A stretch of 64,000 bases of DNA, from the NCBI GenBank assembly GCA_947471745.1, contig CANJKZ010000078.1, forward strand, positions 3,662,501 through 3,726,500, read 5' to 3'. Below are positions 52,437-62,400 of this stretch, piece after piece. A program made the position numbers and the translations under genes. Each line of letters begins with the position of its first letter. Positions within the stretch are counted from its first letter, which is position 1. The notes below the pieces were generated by a model. The model did not search any database. It worked only from the letters and a program-made list of their open reading frames with translations, and had not been told where the DNA came from. The DNA comes from Closterium sp. Naga37s-1 (Eukaryota > Streptophyta > Zygnematophyceae > Desmidiales > Closteriaceae).

Positions 52437-53618
52437 ACTCTTACGCAGAGGCGATTACGGGTCCCTACTCCTCTCAGTGGCAGACAGCCATGGACGCAGA
52501 GATGGCATCCTGGAAGTCCACAGGCACTTACGTCGACGCAGTTCCCCCTCCTGGGGCGAACATAGTCGATGGCATGTGGATCTTCAGGGTGAAGCGGCCG
52601 TCGGGTTCTCCGCCTGCCTTCAAGGCTCGTTACGTTGCACGAGGCTTCAGTCAGCAACAGGGAGTTGACTTCTTCCAGACCTTCTCCCCTACCCCGAAGA
52701 TGACTACTCTTCGGGTACTGCTGCACGTGGCTGCTCAGCGTGACTACGAGCTTCACTCTCTTGACTTCAGCACAGCTTTCTTACAGGGCAGCGTGCACGA
52801 GGAGATCTGGCTGCGCCGCCCACCTGGCTTCACTGGGTCGTTTCCTGCAGGTATCCAGTGGAGCCTCCGGCGGCCAGTCTACGGTCTCCGCCAGGCGCCT
52901 CGCGAGTGGCACGACACGCTGAGGACGACACTTGCGGCTCTTGGGTTTGCTCCTGCTACTGCTGACCCGTCGCTGTTTCTACGCACCGACACATCGATGC
53001 CGCCGTTCTATGTCCGCGTGTACGTCGACGACCTCATCTTTGCCACTGCTGACACTGAGGCACTGGCCCTTGTGAAGTCGGAGCTGCAGGAGAGACACAC
53101 CTGCACTAGCCTGGGTGAGCTGCGTAGCTATCTTGGCTTGCAGATCACCCGGGACAGAGCATGGCGCACCATCACCCTGACTCAGTCACACATGGTGCAC
53201 CAGGTCCTTCAGTGCTTCAGCTTCTGGTACTTCTCACCACAAACCACTCCTCTGCCTACCGGTCACTCGCTCTCAGCTCCACCTTCGAACGAGTCCGTAG
53301 AGCCGAGTGGCCCGTATCCAGAGCTTGTGGGCTGCCTCATGTACCTGATGATCTACACTCAACCTGACCTTGCCTACCCTCTTAGCATCCTGGCACACTA
53401 CGTTGCGCCCGGGAGACACCGACCAGAGCACTGGGAGGCCGCTAAGAGGGTGTTGCGCTACTTGTGCAGTACATTGGGCATGGGGCTCGTGCTTGGAGGA
53501 CGGGGTCCAGTTGTCCTCACTGGACACGCCGACGCTTCTTGGGTTGACGACTTGGCTATGCAGCGGTCGTCACAGGGTTACACTTTCAGCCTTGGCTCCG
53601 GCTCTGTTTCTTGGCGGC
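52437..53618 (+). pseudogene. pol: Reverse transcriptase of fragment E
   Basis: Open frame from SYAEAITGPYSSQWQTAMD through ARYVARGFSQQQGVDFFQTF, DFSTAFLQGSVHEEIWLRR, the catalytic YVDDLIFATADTEAL (about 53020) and GHADASWVDDLAMQRS. It ends at SGSVSWRR where the minisatellite starts. The reverse transcriptase core is undamaged but lacks everything around it. Confidence 0.87.
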
Positions 53619-53619
53619 G

Positions 53620-54190
53620 ACGTCGTGACTTCCGCCGTCGCGCGCAGTGAGGGAACCGTCGTCGTCGGCGATGTCACGCCTTCCGCTGCACCGCGCAGTG
53701 GGGGAACAATCGCCGTCAGCGATGTCGCGCCTTCCGCCGCCCCTCGCCGTGGGGGGAGCCTTCGTCGTTGGCGATGTCATGCCTTCCGCCGCCCTGCGCA
53801 GTGGGGAAACCGTCGTCGACGGCGATGTCGTGCCTTCCGCCGCCTCGTGTAGCGGGGGAACCGCCGTCGCCGGCGATGTCGCGCCTTCCGCCGCCCCGCG
53901 CATTCCGCCGCCCCGCGCAGTGGGGGAACCGTCATCGTCGGCGATGTCGCGCCTTCCGCCGCCCCGCGCAGTGGGGGAACAGTCGCCGTCAGCAACGTCG
54001 CGCCTTCCGCTGCCCCTCGCAGTGGGGAAGCCTTTGTCGTTGGCGATGTCACGCCTTCCGCCGCCCTGCGCAGTGGGGGAACCGTCGTCGCCGGCGATGT
54101 CGCGCCTTCCGCCGCCTCGCGCAGTGGGGGAACCGTCGTCGCCGGCAATGCCGCGTCTTCTGCTGCCTCGAGCAGGCTGGGGCTCTTCCC
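53620..54190. repeat. 51-bp GC-rich minisatellite
   Basis: About eleven units of 51 bp (GCAGTGGGGGAACCGTCGTC, then GGCGATGTCGCGCCTTCCGC and so on). Because 51 is divisible by three, several frames on both strands stay open and give 17-residue repeats; none is supported as a gene. Confidence 0.88.
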
Positions 54191-54786
54191 CTTCCTCCTC
54201 ATCACCCTGCTCGCTCGTAGTGTGCACATCCACGTCGCCTTCGCGACGCCGTCCATCCATCCCGCGCTGGCCTCCTGCCAGGTTCCCCGGGTCGCTGATC
54301 ACGGGCCGCCTCCACGGTTATGACCTGACGTGCAGATCTTCCCCGCTTTCTTCTCTTCGCACGCCCGTCGGCGTCACCGGATCCGCCCAATACGCCGCCC
54401 GTCATGGCGAGCGCGTCGGCAATCTCCCACGCTCCCTCGAGCGCCTAATCCCCGACGGAGATCGTTCCCGCCGTGAGTACGTACGCTGCACGCGCAGATC
54501 GTGGCGATCCATGTCGCCGGTAAGCTCTTCTCTCGCTTTGTGAGAGAATCCTGCTCCCACAAGCTGGCTGCCCTTAGTGGTGTATCACCTAGCTACCGTA
54601 GCCTTAGAGTGGTGAATTAAATCCACTATAGTGAGCAAACAAAGCGAGAGAACAGGTTCAGTTGGCTAGGCTAGGCTACTTTATTCCCACTCCGAGTCCA
54701 GGCAGTTGCCACCACCTTGCGTTGGGTTCGGGTCGCCTGTGGCCCTTATTGGTCCATGTGGATTTCCTGTCCCTCGAGGCACTTTG
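54191..54786. other. No gene recognised; contains a 12-bp inverted repeat
   Basis: CTCTCGCTTTGT (54530-54541) and ACAAAGCGAGAG (54639-54650) face each other about 97 bp apart; they might be ends of a small element. The last five bases (CTTTG, 54782-54786) should be the target duplication of Copia F. Confidence 0.4.
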
Positions 54787-55605
54787 TGTTATAGTCACAA
54801 TAGGCTTGAATGTGCCTAAAACGAAAGATAGAGAGCACAGACGGATTTCTGCACAGCGGCTTCAAACGTTGATAGCGTTCTGCTCACAGCTGCAAATGAC
54901 TTGATTCAAATTGGATCTGGAGCGTCTTCACGTCGTCTACAATTATCAATTTAGATTGCACGATTTGATAAAGAATTGACGACACAGCGTCGGTTTGAAC
55001 GAACGGTACTGTGGCAGCCACTATAGTCTTAGAACACAAGATAGGAAGAGTTACGAGTTGGGAATGACTCCCAGCTCCTACAAACCCCAAGAGCCGAGGT
55101 ACAGTGATGTGGAACAGTGCCACACTGTCCCCAACCACGAAGGGTCTCGAAACTACCCTTCACTAGGGCCTACACCAAGTGAAATGTTACACTACACAAA
55201 GTAATGTAACTATCTTCAATATCTTGAGGTGTACCCTTTTGGCGAGCTTCGAAATCACTTGAGGCTTGACACCAAGGCTCGGGCTCTTCATCACAAACTC
55301 ATCCTTGAGTTCTTGATGGGTCTGCTGCACACACCTGCGACACGCCGAACGTTCGACACAGGACAAAATAGAAACCGCGCACGACAAAATAGAAACCGCG
55401 CGCGAGACACAAACGACCGCGTAACACGCGTCTAGCGATAACTCGCTATTGACTCGACACACACACTCGACATCATGACTCAACATTCACACACAATTAT
55501 AAGCATGAAATATATATTATCCCATGCCCTCATACCATTCCATACACACACACATTCACGCACACGGACAACAAGCCGAGTGCAAACCGTAGGGTTGCAC
55601 CAACA
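54787..55605 (-). repeat. 3' LTR of Copia F
   Basis: 819 bp, minus strand TGTTGGTGCA to CTATAACA. Nearly identical to 58552-59369; one single-base indel was noted (a T run near 54893). Confidence 0.93.
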
Positions 55606-55646
55606 AACTCCCCCTCGGATTGTTGGCCTTAGGATATGTTGCTCTC

Positions 55647-58551
55647 TCAGTTCAGAGCCATCCCAGCCAGCTTGCAACACTTCCAATGCTGCTGCTCCAC
55701 CAGCCTCTTGGTCATCATGTCAGCCGGCTGCCCCGTGGTCTTCACGTAGCGCAACTCAACTTCACCCGCGGTTACCATGCTCCTCGTCCAATGCCACTTC
55801 ACCCTCATGTGCTTCGTGAGTCCATGCAACACAGGGTTCTTAGCAAGAGCAATGGCACCCTGGCTGTCACAGTACAGTGGGGTAGGTCCTTGCTGCTCCT
55901 CCCCCAATTCAGCCAACAAACGCCGCTGCCACACAATCTCCCGTACGGCACGGAAGAGTGCCATGTACTCGGACTCCACCGAGCTCAAAGCTTGGTCAAC
56001 CTGCTTCTTGCTCTCCCAAACAGTTGGGCCTCCACCAACACAGCATATGAAGCCTCCCACACTTGTCATGTCCTCTGGTTCTGATGCATATGAAGCATCC
56101 GAGTAGGCGGTGAGGAACAAACGCCCGGGTTCAACACCATCCGCGCCCTTTTGGCGCCTTTGTGCCGCCGCCGAGTATTGCAGCCCAACGGTCGGTGTTT
56201 GGCCAAGATACTTGGCCACCCTCATTCCAGCTGCTACCTGCTCCTCATTAGGGCATTGCACAACCCTAGCCAGCTGCCCGGTAGCAAACGCGACGTCCGG
56301 TCGGGTGTTTACCGCCGCATACATGAGGCTGCCCACCAACGAGTGAAATCGGCGCCTCTCCTCTTCACCAACGCTCTCCTCCTCTGGTCCCTTCACACAC
56401 TTGAACCCAGAGGGAAAGGGTGTAGCCACATGGCCTTCACTCTGCCCAAAGTTGGCAGCCAATGCCTCCAGGTACTTTCGTTGATGCACCCGCATGCACC
56501 GCTTCTCCACATCTCGTTCGATGTGGAGCCCAAGGTAGAAGCTCACGTCACCAAGGGCCTTGCACTTGAACTTGTCTTGAAGCTTCAGCATCACCTCCTT
56601 CACAAGGTCAGAAGAGGGTGAGAAAATGAGGATGTCATCCACATAAACCACCATGAAACTCCTCTGCTCCCCCTCGCCAAGCATGAACAAGGAGTGATCG
56701 GCCGTTGAGGGAGTGAAGCCGATCCCCTCCAACACTTCGCGCAGCTTCATGTACCATTGCCTAGGGGCCTGCTTCAGCCCATAGAGGGCCTTCTTCAGCT
56801 TCCACACTCTGCCACTACCATCATCAAACCCCTCTGGCTGCGCCATAAAAATCTCCTCCTCAAGGATGCCGTTAAGGAATGCCGTTACGATGTCCATTTG
56901 CTTTACTACCCATCCTTTGATGGCGGCTCCCGCGAATAGGGTTCGCAGCGTCGTCGGCTTCACCACAGGGGCAAACAGCTCCTTGAAGTCCACCTTCTCC
57001 TTCTGCTGGTACCCCTTGGCTACAAGCCTAGACTTGTAGCGCTCGATCTTGCCGTCGGCATCCGACTTGATTTTGAAGAGCCACTTGGACGTTATCGCCG
57101 TACGCCCCTCCGGTAGCTCCACCAATTCAAACGTGTCATTCTCCTCGATGCTCTTCAGCTCACTCTCCATGGCCTTCTTCCACTCCTCAGCATCACTACT
57201 CTCCAAAGCCTCCTTGAGAGTTGCTGGTTCTCCCGGCATCTCCACCGGAGAGAAGAACGCGAAGGCACACTCCTCGTAGTCACTCTCCTCGTCGTCTCCG
57301 ACCATCATTGCCGCTCCGGCCAGGGCTGTCTTGCCCTGCTTTCCCGGCGCATCATAGGTCAGCCTATTAGGGGGTTGAACTCTCCTCTTCCCCCTTCCTT
57401 CCTCCTCAGCTGCAGGGACTTGAAGGCCTTGGCGTTGCTGCGGTGTGGCTCGAATCCGTGGAGCACTCGTAGTACGGGAAGGGAGTGACGGTGCACGCTC
57501 GCTCACTTGCTGCACCTCCTCCTCTTCTTCCTCTGCATCATTGGCCTCCTCTCCCCCATTCACAAGGGAGGATTGCCTTGTGGTTGTGCTGCCGCTGCTC
57601 AGCTCCAAAGGCAGCTCCACATGCTCCAAACCGGAACTCTTCACCTCCCCAAACCGCACGCCTATCTTCGCCTCATTCTCCGCCTTCCAATCCTTGTACA
57701 TGAAGTTCTCCATGAACTTGCAGTCCCTGCTCACCAAGAACTTCTTGGTGAATGGGTCCCAAAGAAGCCATCCCTTGCTGTTTTGAGCCATGCCCAAGTG
57801 CACGGCCCACACCGCCTTGGCACCAAGCTTGTTGTGCCGAAGATGCTTAGGCACGAGCGCCATGCACATGCACCCGAACACCCGAAGCATATCCACCTTT
57901 GGCTTCCTTCCTAGCCACTCCACATAGGGCACCCATTTGTCTGCTCCCACATGAGTCAAGGCTCTGTTCTTGGCCACACACGCGCTCCGCACCGCATCAG
58001 GCCAGAAATAGTCGGGTAGCCCGGCTTCAATGAGCAACCCGCGTGCCGCCTCCGTGATTGTGCGGTTCGCTCGCTCGGCGATGCCGTTCATTGCAGGGGA
58101 GTATGGCATGGTGAGGGAGTGCCGAATACCATTCTTCTTCAGCCACAACCCAAACTCCTTGCTCAGGAACTCTCCCCCTCGATCGGTGCGGATTGACTTG
58201 ACTAGACGGTCTTGTTGCCGCTCCACCATCGGGAACCAATCCGTCTTCAACGTTTCAGCCACGTCGCTCTTCTTGGCCAGCACGTACACCCAAGTCATGC
58301 GGGTGTAGACATCGACAATGGTGAGAAAATACTCAGCTCCAGCAGCTCCAAGCTTCAGGGGGCCCACCACGTCCATCACCACCTCATCAAGCGGTGCCTT
58401 TGCCGTTGCCTCCGAACTAGGGAACGGAAACCGGGTGAACTTGGCTTGAATGCACGTCGGGCAGCCAAGCACCTCATCGGGCTCCCCCTTCACACGTATG
58501 CCAGCAACCATCTCATTCTTCACTAGCTGCTGCAAGATGGGCAGGGCCACA
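55647..58551 (-). pseudogene. pol: Copia F pol (integrase to RNase H), 5'-truncated
   Basis: An uninterrupted frame from VALPILQQLVKNEM. It has the integrase zinc Cys pair (CPTC), catalytic Asp (VVMDVVGP), Asp (TDRGGEF) and Glu (GIAERANRT), then reverse transcriptase (SKWLFKIKSDADGKIERYKS, GYQQKEKVDFKELFAPVV, the catalytic YVDDILIF) and RNase H (AYSDASYASEPEDMTS, SSVESEYMALFRA, LYCDSQGAIALAKNP), to the stop at 55647. No internal lesion was seen. The frame can be read back into the abutting G LTR, but those first ~43 codons are LTR sequence, not protein of this element. Very similar to the pol of G. Confidence 0.9.
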
Positions 58552-59369
58552 TGTTGGTGCAACCCTACGGTTTGCACTCGGCTTGTTGTCCGTGTGCGTG
58601 AATGTGTGTGTGTATGGAATGGTATGAGGGCATGGGATAATATATATTTCATGCTTATAATTGTGTGTGAATGTTGAGTCATGATGTCGAGTGTGTGTGT
58701 CGAGTCAATAGCGAGTTATCGCTAGACGCGTGTTACGCGGTCGTTTGTGTCTCGCGCGCGGTTTCTATTTTGTCGTGCGCGGTTTCTATTTTGTCCTGTG
58801 TCGAACGTTCGGCGTGTCGCAGGTGTGTGCAGCAGACCCATCAAGAACTCAAGGATGAGTTTGTGATGAAGAGCCCGAGCCTTGGTGTCAAGCCTCAAGT
58901 GATTTCGAAGCTCGCCAAAAGGGTACACCTCAAGATATTGAAGATAGTTACATTACTTTGTGTAGTGTAACATTTCACTTGGTGTAGGCCCTAGTGAAGG
59001 GTAGTTTCGAGACCCTTCGTGGTTGGGGACAGTGTGGCACTGTTCCACATCACTGTACCTCGGCTCTTGGGGTTTGTAGGAGCTGGGAGTCATTCCCAAC
59101 TCGTAACTCTTCCTATCTTGTGTTCTAAGACTATAGTGGCTGCCACAGTACCGTTCGTTCAAACCGACGCTGTGTCGTCAATTCTTTATCAAATCGTGCA
59201 ATCTAAATTGATAATTGTAGACGACGTGAAGACGCTCCAGATCCAATTTGAATCAAGTCATTGCAGCTGTGAGCAGAACGCTATCAACGTTTGAAGCCGC
59301 TGTGCAGAAATCCGTCTGTGCTCTCTATCTTTCGTTTTAGGCACATTCAAGCCTATTGTGACTATAACA
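58552..59369 (+). repeat. 5' LTR of Copia G
   Basis: 818 bp, TGTTGGTGCA to CTATAACA. Contains a short direct repeat of TGCGCGGTTTCTATTTTGTC type near 58755-58800. Six times longer than the LTRs of elements A-E. Confidence 0.93.
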
Positions 59370-59371
59370 AG

Positions 59372-59389
59372 TGGTATCAGAGCCCCTTG
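59372..59389 (+). other. Primer binding site of Copia G
   Basis: TGGTATCAGAGCCCCTTG two bases after the LTR: the initiator-Met tRNA complement typical of plant Copia elements. Confidence 0.93.
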
Positions 59390-59403
59390 GAGCAGTTTCG
59401 ACA

Positions 59404-62400
59404 ATGTCTGGACCTGAGGAAAGGGGTGGCAGAGGTGCTGGTGGCAGTGGAGAAGCTCAAGCTCAAGGCCAACCCCGTGATTCAGCCATGGCGCCCATGC
59501 AACCAAGTCTAGGCCCACCTAGGGATGAGCCTAGGGTGTTTGGGCTTGACAAGTTCAACGGTGACAACTTTGCTGAATGGTCCTTCAAGATGGAGAACAT
59601 CTTTGACCACTATGACCTGCTGGAGGTGATGGAAGGAACGGAGAAGCGCCCCGAGAACGACCCGGAGAAGAGCCCGTGGGTGCGGAAGAGCGCACAAGGC
59701 TATCTCTTACTTGGGCAAGCGTTGGGGAGCAGTCAGATCCGTCACATCAAGCCATTCCAGCGTGAACCAGAGAAAGGACCAAAGGCATGGGCTGCTCTCA
59801 AGGGTGTACATGCTCCTGCAACAGCGGCGGTAGCGGTGGTGTTGGAACGGCAAATGGCGGCACTACGAATTGAAGAAGATGAAGCGGTTGAAGAAGGGGT
59901 GCAGAAATTCTTCGACTTGTTGACGCGGCTTGAGGGAGCTGATTTGAACTACAGTGAGCTCCAAAAGAAGACCAAGTTGCTGGCCTTACTCCCAGAGTCA
60001 TGGTCCTCGCTCATCATCAACCTTAATCGCGACTTGCCCCGCCTCTCGCTTGAAGACGTGAAGCGAGCTATCCTTCAAGAGGATTTCCGCCGCCGTGAGT
60101 TGGCGAGTGCGGATGGCGCTGGGGCAGCGAGCATCGGCCGTGGATATGGTCGAGGAAGAGGCAGAGGACGAGGGGGAGGAAGGTTTGGTGGCAGCAACTT
60201 CGGCGGAGGCCGCAGGAGTGGCGGTTACGGCAGCGACGACAAGAGCTACGGACGCGGTCGCGGCCGATTCGACGGCGAGTGTCACTATTGCCACAAGAGC
60301 GGACACATGTGGCGCGACTGCTACAAACTGCCTGATGGTTGGACCCCTGCTCAAGGCCAAGAGGGTAGAAGAGCAGGAGGAGGGAGAGGACGAGGCCGTG
60401 GAGGCCGTGGCGGTCGCGGTGGCGGAGCTGCAAACATGAAGAGCGGAGACAACGACAAGGACCCGAGCGACGATCGATACCCGGGTCTATTCTACTTCGT
60501 GTCGACGCAAGTACCGGCTGGTCCAGAGAAGGATGAAGGCTTTGAGGAGCCAGCAGCTGTGGGGAAGGTGACCCTACACCCCCTGGACTATTGGGTGATT
60601 GATAGTGGCGCTACCTATAGCATGACACCTCGCCCGGACTTGCTCACCGAACTCGAGCCGTCACCGGTGAAGCATGTCACATCGGCTTTGGGGCAGCGAG
60701 CAGAGGTGAAAGGCATGGGCAAGGCCATGTTCAAGGGTGCTGATGGGAAGATGGTGGGCCTCAAGAACGTGCTTTGGGTGCCCAGCCTTGCTGCAAACCT
60801 GATTTCCGTGCGGCGGTTGGCAAAGGCCGGCATGGACACGAACTCGAAGGGAGCCAAGACCTACACCGCAAGGCTTGGCGATCGAATTCTTTGGGACCTT
60901 CATGAGGACAGGGATGTCTACAACGAGATGTGGCAGATCCCAGTGGTCCCTATGCCTAAGGAGAGGCAAGTGGCAGCAAGCATCAGCACCAAGGATGGAG
61001 CGGTCGGTAGCGACGATGGCGCGAACGGTCGCGCTAAGGAGAATGAGCTCAAGAAGAGCAAACCTGGAGGGACCAGCAAGTTCAGTGAACCTAAGGAGAG
61101 TGGTGCAGCAACCAAGGAGCAGCAAAAGGGTGAGGAGAACCCAGAGGCAGCAGCGGAGGAGGACTACGGAGAGAGTATGTGGGGCGCTATTGCGAGCGCG
61201 GCATTCTCCAATCCAACTTCGGCTACGGGGGAGTGTGATTGGCTCACCTTGCATCGGCGCATGGGGCATGTGGCCCTGCCCATCTTGCAGCAGCTAGTGA
61301 AGAATGAGATGGTTGCTGGCATACGTGTGAAGGGGGAGCCCGATGAGGTGCTTGGCTGCCCGACGTGCATTCAAGCCAAGTTCACCCGGTTTCCGTTCCC
61401 TAGTTCGGAGGCAACGGCAAAGGCACCGCTTGATGAGGTGGTGATGGACGTGGTGGGCCCCCTGAAGCTTGGAGCTGCTGGAGCTGAGTATTTTCTCACC
61501 ATTGTCGACGTCTACACCCGCATGACTTGGGTGTACGTGCTGGCCAAGAAGAGCGACGTGGCTGAAACGTTGAAGACGGATTGGTTCCCGATGGTGGAGC
61601 GGCAACAAGACCGTCTAGTCAAGTCAATCCGCACCGATCGAGGGGGAGAGTTCCTGAGCAAGGAGTTTGGGTTGTGGCTGAAGAAGAATGGTATTCGGCA
61701 CTCCCTCACCATGCCATACTCCCCTGCAATGAACGGCATCGCCGAGCGAGCGAACCGCACAATCACGGAGGCGGCACGCGGGTTGCTCATTGAAGCCGGG
61801 CTACCCGACTATTTCTGGCCTGATGCGGTGCGGAGCGCGTGTGTGGCCAAGAACAGAGCCTTGAATCATGTGGGAGAAGACAAATGGGTGCCCTATGTGG
61901 AGTGGCTAGGAAGGAAGCCAAAGGTGGATATGCTTCGGGTGTTCGGGTGCATGTGCATGGCGCTCGTGCCTAAGCATCTTCGGCACAACAAGCTTGGTGC
62001 CAAGGCGGTGTGGGCCGTGCACTTGGGCATGGCTCAAAACAGCAAGGGATGGCTTCTTTGGGACCCATTCACCAAGAAATTCTTGGTGAGCAGGGACTGC
62101 AAATTCATGGAGAATCTGATGTACAAGGATTGGAAGGCGGAGAATGAGGCGAAGATAGGCGTGCGGTTGGGGGACGTGAAGAGTTCCGGTTTGGAGCATG
62201 TGGAGCTGCCCTTGGAGCTGAGCAGCGGCAGCACCACCACAAGGCAATCTTCCCTTGTGAATGGGGGAGAGGAGGCCAAGGATGCAGAGGAAGAAGAGGA
62301 GGAGGTTCAGCAAGTGAGCGAGCGTGCACCGACACTTCCTTCTCGCACTACGAGTGCTCCACGGATCCGAGTCACCCCGCAGCAACGCCAAGGCCTTCAT

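Larger units (their letters stand above)
51908..53618 (+). mobile_element. Copia fragment E (short-LTR family), rearranged
   Basis: Three parts: the first ~43 bp of an LTR (51908-51950), a pol segment in inverted orientation (51951-52436), and the next pol segment in normal orientation (52437-53618). It breaks off at 53618 within RNase H and abuts a 51-bp minisatellite. Gag, protease, integrase and 3' LTR are absent. Confidence 0.85.
54787..58551 (-). mobile_element. Copia retrotransposon F (long-LTR family), 3' half
   Basis: 3' LTR (54787-55605), a purine tract just before it (minus strand CCGAGGGGGAGTT) and pol from the integrase zinc region to the stop. At 58551 it is cut by the LTR of Copia G in opposite orientation, between GGGCAT and GTGGCCCTG of the coding strand. 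The 5' half should lie beyond the right edge, past G. Confidence 0.9.

Noticed and set aside
53586..54543. Repeat proteins of 17-residue units on either strand
   Set aside because: A 51-bp minisatellite keeps all non-stop frames open; no conserved extension outside the array.
59372..59389. tRNA gene fragment
   Set aside because: Only the complement of a tRNA 3' end in primer-site position; no tRNA fold.
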